A program made the position numbers and the translations under genes. A DNA stretch of 40,688 nucleotides from Chryseobacterium viscerum (GTDB taxonomy: Bacteria > Bacteroidota > Bacteroidia > Flavobacteriales > Weeksellaceae). The stretch is taken from contig NZ_PPEG02000016.1 in the NCBI RefSeq assembly GCF_002899945.2, positions 1 through 40,688 of the forward strand. Reading direction: 5' to 3'. Shown here one piece after another: positions 1 through 7,994 of the stretch (the first letter of the stretch is position 1; every line of letters begins with the position of its first letter). A model generated the notes under the pieces. The model was not told where the DNA came from. It saw nothing but the letters and a program-made list of their open reading frames with translations, and made no database searches.

Positions 1-2
1 AA

Positions 3-2582
3 AGCAGTGGCACATTGTCTGAAAATACAACAGTAGGACAGGGTATCCATACTCTTGCATTTACTTCGGGTGCTACCAATGGTTTTTCTGTAGATGGTGC
101 AACTTTCTCTGTAGATGCTGCTAATGACCGTTTGGGAGTTGGTACAGTTTCTCCAAAGGTAACGCTTGATGTAGCGGCCAGAGCGACTGATGGTTCAGCT
201 GCTGAAGGACTTAAGGTTCCTATGCTTACAGGGAATGCACTGTATGCTGCGGCAACCAACGGAAAGTATACTTCTTCACAAGATGGTGCTATTGTACACG
301 TTACGACAGCAGCAGATTTAAGCAAACGTACGGGACAGACCGAATACATAGATTCTTCGGGGCTTTACTATTTCAATGTAGTAGAGGGGACTTCTGGAAA
401 ATGGATTAAGTTGGGTTCAGGAACAACTACTGCTTCAGTTATGGTAGATTGTAATGCGAATGCCTTTGTTGGCAATTATAGCAAAGGAATTGCAATGATG
501 TCATCTAACAAGTTTTCAGTAACAATTACCAATAACACATTTTCAACAGCGAGTATTGCATTTCAAGCGTCTGATTTATCACTGAGTGGTGTTTCGGGCA
601 TTACGGTGGTATCTGTAACACCAGTATCTGCATCTTTGAATGGCGGGCAATCGCAATTGGTAGAATATACTTTGAGTGGTACACCAACTTCTTCCAGTTT
701 ATTAACAGGTGAATGGAGAAAATTGTCCCTAAACTGTGTAAAAACAGTTCCTGTAATCGATCCTACTGTTACTTCATTTAATTGTTCTGGAGCTACGAAT
801 ACTGGATCTTTATCGTCAGGGGTTTCTGCCAGTGGAGTGAGTTCAGTTATTTCGTATACAGGAGGTAATGCTGGTGTTTACAGCGGTCAATCGGTAAGCT
901 CTACGGGTGTTACAGGGCTAACAGCAACTTTATCCTCAGGAACATTAGCAAATGGTAATGGTAGTGTAAGCTATACAATTAGTGGTACACCATCCGGATC
1001 AGGAACAGCGAGCTTTTTGATTAGTATCGGTGGTCAAAGCTGTACATTCACGAGAACAGTTGCACTTTCAGGTGCTATCAGTTCTCTGAGTTGTTCTGGA
1101 GCTACGAATACTGGATCTTTATCGTCAGGGGTTTCTGCCAGTGGAGTGAGTTCAGTTATTTCGTATACAGGAGGTAATGCTGGTGTTTACAGCGGTCAAT
1201 CGGTAAGCTCTACGGGTGTTACAGGGCTAACAGCAACTTTATCCTCAGGAACATTAGCAAATGGTAATGGTAGTGTAAGCTATACAATTAGTGGTACACC
1301 ATCCGGATCAGGAACAGCGAGCTTTTTGATTAGTATCGGTGGTCAAAGCTGTACATTCACGAGAACGGTAATATCACCTATTCCTGCCAATATTACTTTG
1401 GCACAAAACAGGATGTATATGGTAGCTTCAATCTATGACAAGGATTATTTACCTTATACAGCACCAGCAGGCGCTGCAACAAGTTCTACACAAGCAGCTG
1501 ATGGAACCAATGAATCAGTAACAGTAAACGTACAGGGGAATATTACAACAACAGGTGTAATGGTTACCATACCGGTCACTGCCACAGGGAGTGGCACCTT
1601 ATCTGCATATTCAACCACAATTACAGTATCTGCAGATAAGACCGAAGATGGCATCAGCAGAGATCTAATGTTATCTTGGACATCACAGGCTTACACTTCA
1701 GTAACTACATCAATTACTGCTACAATTAAAGCCATAGGTGGTACATTAAATGCTAAAAAACTGGATATCAATGCCGGTATTGGTAATGACACTTTGGGAA
1801 TATTACTAGGGCAGTTTATGTATCCTTATAACAATGCAGGGAATATTACCAACTATAATATAAGGGATATTGCTGGCATCCCGGATAAAGTGTTTGCTAC
1901 GCCTCAACAGCGCAGGATGTTGTATTTACCGATTGTGGCAGAAGATGGAAATATTTGGTTAAACAACAATTTAGGGGCTTCTTACAGTAATGTCGATCAC
2001 CCCAGTTTCAATCTGGCACAACAAGCCACTTCTTCTTATGATTTACTGTCATATGGCAGCCGATTTCAATGGGGTAGGAGACCTGATGGACATGAGTTAA
2101 TTGATTGGATTAATAATAGTCCTCCAGGAGCGTATGTAGGAAAGCTTCGATTTGGTACAAGTACCTTTAGAAGTGATCTGCCAACCAATGTCTTCTTTAT
2201 CATTAATGCTTTATGGAATGGTGATTGGAGAGTTACGACGGATCTTACGCTTTGGGCTTCAGAGTCAAGTCCTAACAATCCCTGTCCTTTAGGTTTTAGA
2301 GTGCCTAAGTATGAAGAATTCAAAAATTTATTTAGTTATTTAACAATCAATAATTATCCTATAGATGCAGCTTTTAATTCAACTTTGAAAATTTCCGTGG
2401 GGCCCAGCGTAACACATGAATATGGTGTTTTATCTGGTAATAACGGTTATTGGGCTAGCAATACACTAAATGAAGGGCAGAATTTTTCTGCATTGATGTA
2501 TCTTCAACAACCATTTCCAGCTATGCAAATTGCAAAAGAACCGCGTGCAAACGGATTGGCAGTTCGTTGTATCAAAGATTAA
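3..2582 (+). CDS. Large surface/exported repeat protein with FISUMP-like C-terminus (5' end outside window)
   Basis: The frame is open from base 3 with no convincing start, and the first usable codon is a TTG at 15, so the N-terminus lies outside the window. About 855 residues are visible. The first part resembles Bacteroidetes 'NRVGIGT-P--TLDV' repeats (here DRLGVGTVSPKVTLDV, about residues 38-53 counted from the TTG). Two nearly identical Ser/Gly/Thr-rich Ig-like modules of about 103 residues follow (about 256-450). The last 200 residues look like a FISUMP domain (Fibrobacter succinogenes major paralogous domain), with W-LNNNLG, CPLGFRVPKYEEF, GYWASN and a terminal AVRCIKD. Proteins of this type are exported and thought to be surface-exposed. 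I see no T9SS-type C-terminal sorting domain. The next gene begins 69 bp downstream. Molecular function is unknown; family assignment of the C-terminus is fairly secure. Confidence 0.72.
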   Translation, partial: SSGTLSENTTVGQGIHTLAFTSGATNGFSVDGATFSVDAANDRLGVGTVSPKVTLDVAARATDGSAAEGLKVPMLTGNALYAAATNGKYTSSQDGAIVHVTTAADLSKRTGQTEYIDSSGLYYFNVVEGTSGKWIKLGSGTTTASVMVDCNANAFVGNYSKGIAMMSSNKFSVTITNNTFSTASIAFQASDLSLSGVSGITVVSVTPVSASLNGGQSQLVEYTLSGTPTSSSLLTGEWRKLSLNCVKTVPVIDPTVTSFNCSGATNTGSLSSGVSASGVSSVISYTGGNAGVYSGQSVSSTGVTGLTATLSSGTLANGNGSVSYTISGTPSGSGTASFLISIGGQSCTFTRTVALSGAISSLSCSGATNTGSLSSGVSASGVSSVISYTGGNAGVYSGQSVSSTGVTGLTATLSSGTLANGNGSVSYTISGTPSGSGTASFLISIGGQSCTFTRTVISPIPANITLAQNRMYMVASIYDKDYLPYTAPAGAATSSTQAADGTNESVTVNVQGNITTTGVMVTIPVTATGSGTLSAYSTTITVSADKTEDGISRDLMLSWTSQAYTSVTTSITATIKAIGGTLNAKKLDINAGIGNDTLGILLGQFMYPYNNAGNITNYNIRDIAGIPDKVFATPQQRRMLYLPIVAEDGNIWLNNNLGASYSNVDHPSFNLAQQATSSYDLLSYGSRFQWGRRPDGHELIDWINNSPPGAYVGKLRFGTSTFRSDLPTNVFFIINALWNGDWRVTTDLTLWASESSPNNPCPLGFRVPKYEEFKNLFSYLTINNYPIDAAFNSTLKISVGPSVTHEYGVLSGNNGYWASNTLNEGQNFSALMYLQQPFPAMQIAKEPRANGLAVRCIKD
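782..1366 (+). repeat. Perfect in-frame tandem duplication (2 x 276 bp, 309-bp period)
   Basis: Bases 782-1057 and 1091-1366 appear identical by eye along the full 276 bp. They are separated by 33 bp that differ between the two units. The period of 309 bp equals 103 codons, so the repeat duplicates one Ig-like module without breaking the frame. Complete identity at synonymous sites means a recent duplication or ongoing gene conversion. Confidence 0.93.
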
Positions 2583-2651
2583 CCCTGAGCTCTTTTGTTG
2601 AGTCTGTCGAAATTTACATAATGGTATTGTACTTAAAAAAACAAATAAAAA

Positions 2652-3977
2652 ATGAATAAAATACTGTATTTACTTTTATTTATAAGCAGTTATTCTTTTT
2701 CCCAGAAAATAGAAGGCCGCTTTAAAAATCTCAAAAACAATGAAATTGTTCTATCAGGCTATGATGGTACAAAAGAAAAAGAATTGGTAAAGGCAACCAC
2801 CGATAATGATGGCCGCTTTATGCTCAATTATCCTCCTAATTATATTGGTGCAGCAATGCTTCAAACCAAAGGAATAGGTAGTGTCATCGTACTGCTCAAC
2901 CACGAAAACTTTACGATGCAATGGGAAAACCCGCAGGATTTCAATACGCTTACTTTTACAGGTTCACCAGAAAATAATGCTTTTGCTCAAGGAATAAGTA
3001 TCAATCAGGAAACAGAACAGAAGCTGACTGGATTAAAGTACCTGCGGCCTTTGTACAAGAATCAGACCGAAAAATTAAAATGGCTGGAAGATGAAATAAA
3101 GATTCAAGACCTTGTTTTTGAAAACTATTTTCACTCTTTGTCTAATCAATGTTATGCTGGAGAATATCTGAAGTTGAGAAAGCTTCTAGTCGATATGCAT
3201 CTTACCCAAACCAGATACAAAGAGCTTTCCCGGGTAAAAGAACATGAAGAAACTTTTGAGAAAATAGATTTTACCAACGTGGCTTTATGGTACAGTGGTC
3301 TTTTAAAAGAGATCTTAACGGATTACTATCAATTATTAGAAAATTATAAAGATGAAAAAATAATTACAGAACATTGCATAGAATCCAACAATGTATGGCT
3401 GAAATCTTTGGAGAAAGAAGCTTCTAAATTGCAGGAAATAGCAGAGTTTTGTTTTACGATGCTGGAGAAAAAGAATCTAACCAAAGCATCAGAACACATT
3501 GCATTGGCTATCCTTAATAAAAAGAATTGTCAACTAACCGATAAACAATCCAATTTATTTGAGCAATACCGGAATCTGGCACTGGGAAAGATAGCTCCCA
3601 ATATCAATCTAAAAAATAAAAGTACTCTTAAAGATCTGAAGAACAAATATAAACTTGTAGTATTTGGAGCAAGTTGGTGTCCGAACTGTCAGAACGATTA
3701 TCCTTCTTTGTCAGGCAAATATAAAAAGCTTAAAGAAACGCATGATTTGGAAACAATTTATGTCTCAATTGACACAGAAAAAGTGGCTTTTGAAAACTAT
3801 TATAAAGAAGCTCCTTTCAAAATGTATTTTGATGGCAAAGGCTGGGATACCCAGGCAGCAAAAGATTACCACGTTTTTGCAACACCCACTTATTTTCTAC
3901 TTGATAAAGAGATGAAAATTATAGCAAAACCTAAGAATCCGGAAGAATTGGAAGGTTGGCTGATGAATATTAATTAA
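2652..3977 (+). CDS. Exported TlpA/ResA-like thioredoxin-fold protein
   Basis: The protein has 441 residues and an N-terminal Sec signal (MNKILYLLLFISSYSFSQ, cleavage near residue 17). A beta-rich N-terminal region resembles the DUF4369-type domain often joined to Bacteroidetes TlpA proteins. A long helical middle (about 110-310) follows, then a C-terminal thioredoxin fold. The redox motif is W342-C343-P344-N345-C346, preceded by a VVFGAS strand, and the cis-Pro loop is ATPTYFLL near residue 420. The protein should act in the periplasm as a thiol-disulfide reductase or chaperone. Its substrate is unknown. A decayed copy of its last roughly 50 codons occurs at 6594-6793, and an HTH gene follows both copies. 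Start chosen at ATG 2652 because it gives a complete signal peptide. Confidence 0.8.
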   Translation: MNKILYLLLFISSYSFSQKIEGRFKNLKNNEIVLSGYDGTKEKELVKATTDNDGRFMLNYPPNYIGAAMLQTKGIGSVIVLLNHENFTMQWENPQDFNTLTFTGSPENNAFAQGISINQETEQKLTGLKYLRPLYKNQTEKLKWLEDEIKIQDLVFENYFHSLSNQCYAGEYLKLRKLLVDMHLTQTRYKELSRVKEHEETFEKIDFTNVALWYSGLLKEILTDYYQLLENYKDEKIITEHCIESNNVWLKSLEKEASKLQEIAEFCFTMLEKKNLTKASEHIALAILNKKNCQLTDKQSNLFEQYRNLALGKIAPNINLKNKSTLKDLKNKYKLVVFGASWCPNCQNDYPSLSGKYKKLKETHDLETIYVSIDTEKVAFENYYKEAPFKMYFDGKGWDTQAAKDYHVFATPTYFLLDKEMKIIAKPKNPEELEGWLMNIN

Positions 3978-4049
3978 AAAATTAAGTGAGTTAAGAAGAA
4001 GACTTAATATAAGTTTGATTCATTAATTATTTTTTACGTTTTGTGTTTT

Positions 4050-4102
4050 CCGGGAAAGGAAGAATTTATAAAAAATGGTTTCATAGTGGTATCCTTTCCC
4101 GG
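4050..4102 (+). terminator. Long-loop hairpin with T-rich tail after the thioredoxin gene
   Basis: The arms CCGGGAAAGG (4050-4059) and CCTTTCCCGG (4093-4102) are perfectly complementary over 10 bp, with a 33-nt AT-rich loop. TTTTATTA follows directly, so it could end transcription from the thioredoxin gene, 73 bp after its stop. The loop is unusually long for an intrinsic terminator. Similar structures occur at 6406-6457 and 6865-6916. Confidence 0.6.
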
Positions 4103-4356
4103 TTTTATTAAAAATAGTAATCAATAAAGAATTTATATAGCGTTTGGGTGATTTAATTTAAGATTATAGCATTTTAAGGCTAGATGGAAAGATGAGAAGA
4201 ATAAAGTAAGTATTATAAAAATAAAGCAAGAGTAAGAATCAGTCGATAACCCTTTTTTGACTTTATATATGTGAGATAGCAACAAATTCCCTTTTGTTCT
4301 CATTAATATATAAGTTGTAAAAATGGTTTCTAGAAACGCAAGTGTTTTATGTTTCT

Positions 4357-4393
4357 GCCTGGATAATTTAAGGCAACAACTTGTTATCCGGGC
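4357..4393 (+). promoter_or_regulatory. Hairpin immediately upstream of HTH gene A
   Basis: GCCTGGATAA (4357-4366) pairs with TTATCCGGGC (4384-4393) over 10 bp including one G-T pair, with a 17-nt loop. It is followed by ATTTTAATAATA and then the HTH start codon 17 bp downstream. It could be an attenuator, an operator-like site or a terminator. A related structure precedes HTH gene B at 7169-7199. Confidence 0.5.
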
Positions 4394-4410
4394 ATTTTAA
4401 TAATAAATAT

Positions 4411-4848
4411 ATGACTAAAGAAATAAAAGAAATCCATATCGGTGAGATACTTTTAAGAGCCGTTAAAGAGAGAGGAATCCATGAAGAACGAATTTGTAAA
4501 TTCTTTGGATGTAGTAGTTCAGAAGTTTCAGAGATGTATATCAATAGGAGTATTAATTCTGAACTTCTTTTAAGATGGAGCAAGCTGCTGGAATACGATT
4601 TTTTCAGGATTTACAGCCAACATCTTATTTTGTATTCACCACAGGCGGCTATGATTACAAAGAATAAGACATATACCACCCTTCCAAAGTTTCGAAAAAA
4701 TATATATAGTCATGAGGTAATAAAATTAATTTTAGAAATCATTAATACCGGTGAAAAGACCATTCAGCAAATAGTATCAGAGTATGGAATTCCGAGAGCT
4801 ACAGTATATAAATGGATGAATAAGCATAGGTCTTTAATAGAACAATAA
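4411..4848 (+). CDS. Small helix-turn-helix protein, copy A
   Basis: The protein has 145 residues. I start it at ATG 4411; the frame is open back to a TTG at 4381, but that lies inside the hairpin. The N-terminal half (about 10-60) is predicted helical with CKFFGCSSSEVSEMY, resembling a Cro/XRE-like HTH. It runs on through LLLRWSKLLEYDFFRIYSQH. The C-terminal 45 residues (KFRKNIYSHEVI... YGIPRATVYKWMNKH) look like the helix-turn-helix of IS3-type transposase OrfA, but there is no catalytic transposase domain. A regulator is more likely than a transposase. Proteins of this kind are often labelled 'transposase' or 'HTH protein' in Chryseobacterium. It is about 80% identical by eye to 7237-7662. 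Confidence 0.7.
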   Translation: MTKEIKEIHIGEILLRAVKERGIHEERICKFFGCSSSEVSEMYINRSINSELLLRWSKLLEYDFFRIYSQHLILYSPQAAMITKNKTYTTLPKFRKNIYSHEVIKLILEIINTGEKTIQQIVSEYGIPRATVYKWMNKHRSLIEQ

Positions 4849-5080
4849 GAGTATCATTAATAGTAGTACATACTATATTTCTTGCTAAACTCGACGTTTT
4901 ACACCAATAATTATTGCCTAAGAGTGATGATAATTTCATCAATACATACAGGAAAATATTTTATTATCCAGTGTTTATTGAATGGATCTATTATACGGAT
5001 GAAGTAGTGTGTGAAAATAAGATTTATTAGTTTATGTGTTTTTGGGAAAATATTGTTATACAGGTAAATTTTATTAAGTT

Positions 5081-5404
5081 ATGGGAATTTGCAAGCTAAT
5101 TAAATTTTTAGAGAATCGTTTCTTGAACCATAAATTTTATAAGGATGAGTTCAAACAAGAATACTGGAAGGATGTAAAACGCAGGAGATATTATATTCGA
5201 ATTATTAAGGAGAATCCTGAGTTTAGGGGTAAGACTAGATCGGAGATAGAATCTTATTTCGGGAGTAATGAATGTAAGCATCTGTATACCAATCGGTGGA
5301 CGTATTTCATAATGATTAAGAGAAGAAAAGAATATATACTGGCTTTTTATTTTGAAAATAATGTTTTGATTGATATCCGGTATGAATACAAATATATCAA
5401 ATGA
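5081..5404 (+). CDS. Hypothetical protein, BamE-like sequence pattern
   Basis: The protein has 107 residues, is basic at the N-terminus, and has no signal peptide. The second half follows the pattern of small SmpA/OmlA (BamE-fold) domains: GKTRSEIESYFG, then a W-T-Y-F strand, then a final strand ending FENNVLIDI. That fold would suggest a two-helix, three-strand module, but the usual lipobox is absent, so an outer-membrane assembly role is not implied. It stands alone between HTH genes on the same strand. The start ATG 5081 sits after an AT-rich leader. I do not recognise a specific function. Confidence 0.5.
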   Translation: MGICKLIKFLENRFLNHKFYKDEFKQEYWKDVKRRRYYIRIIKENPEFRGKTRSEIESYFGSNECKHLYTNRWTYFIMIKRRKEYILAFYFENNVLIDIRYEYKYIK

Positions 5405-5751
5405 TTTTTTATACTATCTATTGTATGATCCAATATATGGATTTACAGGACAGTTTCTTTCTTGAGATTAAGATAATCCTCCCGTTATGAATCTTATACT
5501 GTGATCTTGCGTGAAGTTGTAGTTTTAAATAAACTCAGAATCAATACCGATACAGGAGGCAATTACTTAATCAGTGGAAAATTGCCTATTTAATTCAGTT
5601 TGAGATTAATGAAATAAAGGAAGTAATTAAAAAAATATGGATAATGAACGTTTTGTAACTTCTATTATGGATGAGTAGAGTGAATATAATTTTTTAACAT
5701 ATAAAGAAATAATAGATGATCGGATAGCTGATCTTTTTTAAACTTATAACA
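5405..5751 (+). other. Gap with decayed short reading frame
   Basis: This 347-bp gap has no intact gene. A frame starting at ATG 5637 (MDNERFVTSIMDE) meets an amber stop at 5676-5678 and continues in the same frame to TAA 5739-5741. That totals 34 codons with a single interruption, ending 10 bp before the next gene. It may be a dead small gene or chance; the rest of the gap shows nothing I can name. Confidence 0.3.
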
Positions 5752-6099
5752 ATGAAACATACACCTAATTACCGAAAAATTTACGAGGACATGATCTCAA
5801 AAAAATATCCTGAAAAGGCAGATGCTTGTAAAAGTATTTTAAGTAAGGAAATGCTTAAAGTGATAGATGTTATAACGTTAAATAACATCATTGTAGGATT
5901 TAATGAGCATCAGATAGAAACCAATCAAAAGCTTAAGTCCTATGATAAAGATACTATTTTTGATATTTTGCTATATCAGAAAAAACATCGACTGAATAAT
6001 GTTCAGACAGCTAAGCATTTTAATCTCAGCCGCAATACATTGACCAGTTGGAAGAAAAATTTCATTGTTGGATATAAAACAGGATTACCAAAGCTATAG
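5752..6099 (+). CDS. Small helix-turn-helix protein (second family)
   Basis: The protein has 115 residues. The N-terminal part (NYRKIYEDMISKKYPEKAD) matches a small family I associate with Chryseobacterium-type genomes. The C-terminal part holds a clear HTH: YQKKHRLNNVQTAKHF then NLSRNTLTSWKKNF (about 78-105). The recognition helix resembles transposase OrfA-type HTHs, but no DDE catalytic domain is present. It is unrelated in its N-terminus to the two HTH proteins on either side. A role in transcriptional regulation is inferred. It lies between the two copies of the duplicated unit, which suggests the whole stretch is a mosaic of repeated regulatory genes. Confidence 0.6.
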   Translation: MKHTPNYRKIYEDMISKKYPEKADACKSILSKEMLKVIDVITLNNIIVGFNEHQIETNQKLKSYDKDTIFDILLYQKKHRLNNVQTAKHFNLSRNTLTSWKKNFIVGYKTGLPKL

Positions 6100-6593
6100 A
6101 ATTAATTATTTATAATAGAGGAAAAGGGAGATTTGATCTCACATTTATACGCTTTTGAATGATTACAGAAGTATGGAATAAAATGTTATTTCACTTCTTG
6201 TGTTTATGATTTTAAATGCAAGAAGGGAGGGCTGCTTTATTTATAAAGTATAAAATTTACCCCTATTTGATTAGTTTACCCCAGTTTTTAATCAAGTTGA
6301 GAGGAGAGTAAGCAAATAGTAAAAAGTAGGCCTTTTCTTGGTTAATCAATATTAATAATAAGATAGACAGGGTTTATCAAGAATTTTTCATAGTTTTTTA
6401 AGTTGCTGGAGGAAGGTTTAAAAATACAAATGTTAAGTTAAAGAGTACTTCCTCCGGTTTTTATTGAAGAAGAGATAGGTATTGTGAGGGTTTTGATAAA
6501 CAGCAAAATACATCTCCGATGTCTGGATATTTATAATACCCGAAAAGCGGATTCTCTAATTTCACTTTCAGCAATATATTTTTCCTTCATATA
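6100..6593 (+). other. Long gap containing one hairpin
   Basis: This 494-bp stretch has no coding sequence that I can support. It contains the hairpin listed at 6406-6457 and two TTTACCCC words about 20 bp apart (near 6256 and 6276). Otherwise it is AT-rich DNA with scattered stops in all frames. Confidence 0.5.
6406..6457 (+). terminator. Long-loop hairpin with T-rich tail
   Basis: CTGGAGGAAG (6406-6415) pairs with CTTCCTCCGG (6448-6457), a 10-bp stem with one G-T pair and a 32-nt loop. TTTTTATT follows. The architecture is the same as at 4050-4102 although the stem sequence differs, so structure rather than sequence appears to be kept. It lies about 300 bp beyond the HTH gene stop, which is far for a simple terminator. 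Confidence 0.5.
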
Positions 6594-6793
6594 GTGGAAA
6601 AAACCAATTCAATGCTTAATGTATTTAGACAGGTACTCGGGGCTTGCTTATATTTTGAAGGTGAGGTCTGGGATATTCAGATTGTAAAAGATTATTATGT
6701 TTCTGCAATACCTACTTATTTTCTACTTGCTGAAGATAGGAAAGACCCAACAATCCAAAGAAGTGTAACATTGGCTGATGAATATTAATTAAA
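6594..6793 (+). pseudogene. Decayed 3' fragment of a TlpA-like thioredoxin gene
   Basis: A 64-codon open frame beginning with GTG encodes YFEGEVWDIQIVKDYYV and AIPTYFLL, matching the intact gene's YFDGKGWDTQAAKDYHV and ATPTYFLL. The redox CxxC region and everything upstream are missing. Downstream, the frame shifts: the conserved final codons (W-L-M-N-I-N) are present at about 6772-6792 but in another frame. This is a 5'-deleted, frameshifted relic rather than a real small gene. It lies upstream of HTH copy B exactly as the intact gene lies upstream of copy A. Confidence 0.75.
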
Positions 6794-6864
6794 AAAAATT
6801 AAATAATGTAATTGAAGATTTGATAGTTAGCTGATTCATTACTTAGTATTTATGTTTTACGTTT

Positions 6865-6916
6865 CCGGGAAAGATAAAATTTATAAAAATTCATTTGATA
6901 GCAGTATCCTTTCCCA
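6865..6916 (+). terminator. Long-loop hairpin, copy B counterpart
   Basis: GGGAAAG (6867-6873) pairs with CTTTCCC (6909-6915) with a loop of about 35 nt. AGTTTTATT follows. It corresponds in position to 4050-4102 but has lost outer base pairs, consistent with decay of the gene it once followed. Confidence 0.5.
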
Positions 6917-7168
6917 GTTTTATTAAAAAAATAATCAATAAAGAACATATGGAATTGTTAGATATTTAATTTCTGTGTTTGGTATGTACTTAAAGGTTGT
7001 AGCATTTAAATGTTACTTGGAAAAATGAGAAAAATGAAACTAGATAAGAAATAAAAATTGCCCTTTTTAGCTTATACGCTTGAGATCACCACAAATTCTT
7101 TCTTGTTCTCAGTACTTAAAACTTATAAGAAAGTTGTTAAAGGCGCAAATGTCTTTTTGTATCCGGCC

Positions 7169-7199
7169 CCGGATATTAGGTTAATAATTTGTTATCCGG
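7169..7199 (+). promoter_or_regulatory. Hairpin upstream of HTH gene B
   Basis: CCGGATA (7169-7175) pairs with TATCCGG (7193-7199), loop 17 nt, followed by ACATTTTT. It overlaps a second palindrome, ATCCGG/CCGGAT (7161-7166 and 7169-7174). Two alternative pairings are therefore possible. It matches the hairpin at 4357-4393 in loop length and position relative to the HTH gene. Confidence 0.45.
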
Positions 7200-7236
7200 A
7201 CATTTTTAAACAATAATTAAAAAAAATAGAAAATTT

Positions 7237-7662
7237 ATGACCCTTGAAATGAAAGAAATTCACATTGGAGAAATGCTTTTGCGGGCAGTTAAAGAGAGAG
7301 GAATCCATGAAGAACGAATTTGTAAATTTTTAGGATGTAGTAGTTTAGAAGTTTCACAGATGTATACCAATAGGAGTATTAATTCTGAGCTTCTTCTAAG
7401 ATGGAGTAAACTACTGGAATATGATTTTTTCAGGATTTACAGCCAACATCTTATTTTGTATTCACCACAGGCGGCTATGATTACAAAAAATAAGACATAT
7501 ACCACAATTCCTAAGTTTCGGAAAAATATATATTCCCATGAGGTAATAGAGTTTCTTTTGGAGCTCATTAATACCGGAGAAAAGTCCATTAATCAAGTCA
7601 TATTGGAATATGGAGTTCCTAGAACTACCATATATAGATGGAAGACTAAGCATGGATTTTGA
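7237..7662 (+). CDS. Small helix-turn-helix protein, copy B
   Basis: The protein has 141 residues and is a close paralogue of 4411-4848. It shares IHIGE-LLRAVKERGIH, the CKFLGCSS helix, LLLRWSKLLEYDFFRIYSQH and the C-terminal HTH (EYGVPRTTIYRWKTKHG). It diverges mostly in the last 45 residues, where the putative DNA-contacting helix differs (TTIYRWKTKHG against ATVYKWMNKHR), so the two may recognise different sites. ATG 7237 is used; an in-frame ATG at 7249 aligns almost as well. It is preceded by the hairpin at 7169-7199. No catalytic domain; a regulatory role is inferred. Confidence 0.7.
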   Translation: MTLEMKEIHIGEMLLRAVKERGIHEERICKFLGCSSLEVSQMYTNRSINSELLLRWSKLLEYDFFRIYSQHLILYSPQAAMITKNKTYTTIPKFRKNIYSHEVIEFLLELINTGEKSINQVILEYGVPRTTIYRWKTKHGF

Positions 7663-7994
7663 AAAGAAGAAAAAATACTTTAATAGCCGTTAAATTAAAT
7701 TAGGTTCTTAAAAGAGATCAATTTTATTGTTAATAGCAAGGATAAATTAATAGAGGTAGATTATAATGGAATTAAATATTATCTAAATATATGATTTGTT
7801 ATTTGAGAAGAGTCAATAGAGAAAAAAGGATTCTTTCTCTTATCTATCAAAAATGGGCTGCTTGTATTTGATTTCATTCTTAGACTGTATTTTGTCCATC
7901 CATGAATTTCTAAAAAGGATAAAACATGATATGAGTAAAATAGATAAAATCATTAGCAGTCCGAATATGTTAATCAAGTATATAAAAATTTATA
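7663..7994 (+). other. Gap without recognisable features
   Basis: 332 bp of AT-rich DNA. The only structure seen is a weak AGAGAAA/TTTCTCT inverted repeat at 7818-7840. No promoter box close to the TAnnTTTG consensus stands out upstream of the glycosyltransferase. Confidence 0.4.

Larger units (their letters stand above)
3818..4848 (+). repeat. Segmental duplication, copy A (thioredoxin 3' end - hairpins - HTH gene)
   Basis: From the thioredoxin C-terminal codons through the intergenic hairpins and the HTH gene, this stretch is clearly related to 6640-7662. Shared blocks include CCTACTTATTTTCTACTTG or its one-mismatch version, CTGATGAATATTAATT at the thioredoxin stop, TAATCAATAAAGAA, TTGTTATCCGG just before the HTH gene, and most of the HTH coding sequence. 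Exact boundaries need an alignment. Confidence 0.75.
6640..7662 (+). repeat. Segmental duplication, copy B
   Basis: Second copy of the unit described at 3818-4848, with the thioredoxin part decayed and the HTH gene intact. Divergence is much higher in the non-coding part than in the HTH coding part, which suggests selection on the HTH gene after duplication. Confidence 0.75.

Noticed and set aside
6250..6290. Two TTTACCCC words as possible iterons
   Set aside because: Only two copies with no further spacing pattern; likely chance.
6594..6788. 64-codon open frame considered as a small thioredoxin
   Set aside because: It lacks the CxxC motif and the last codons are frameshifted relative to the intact paralogue; better called a pseudogene.
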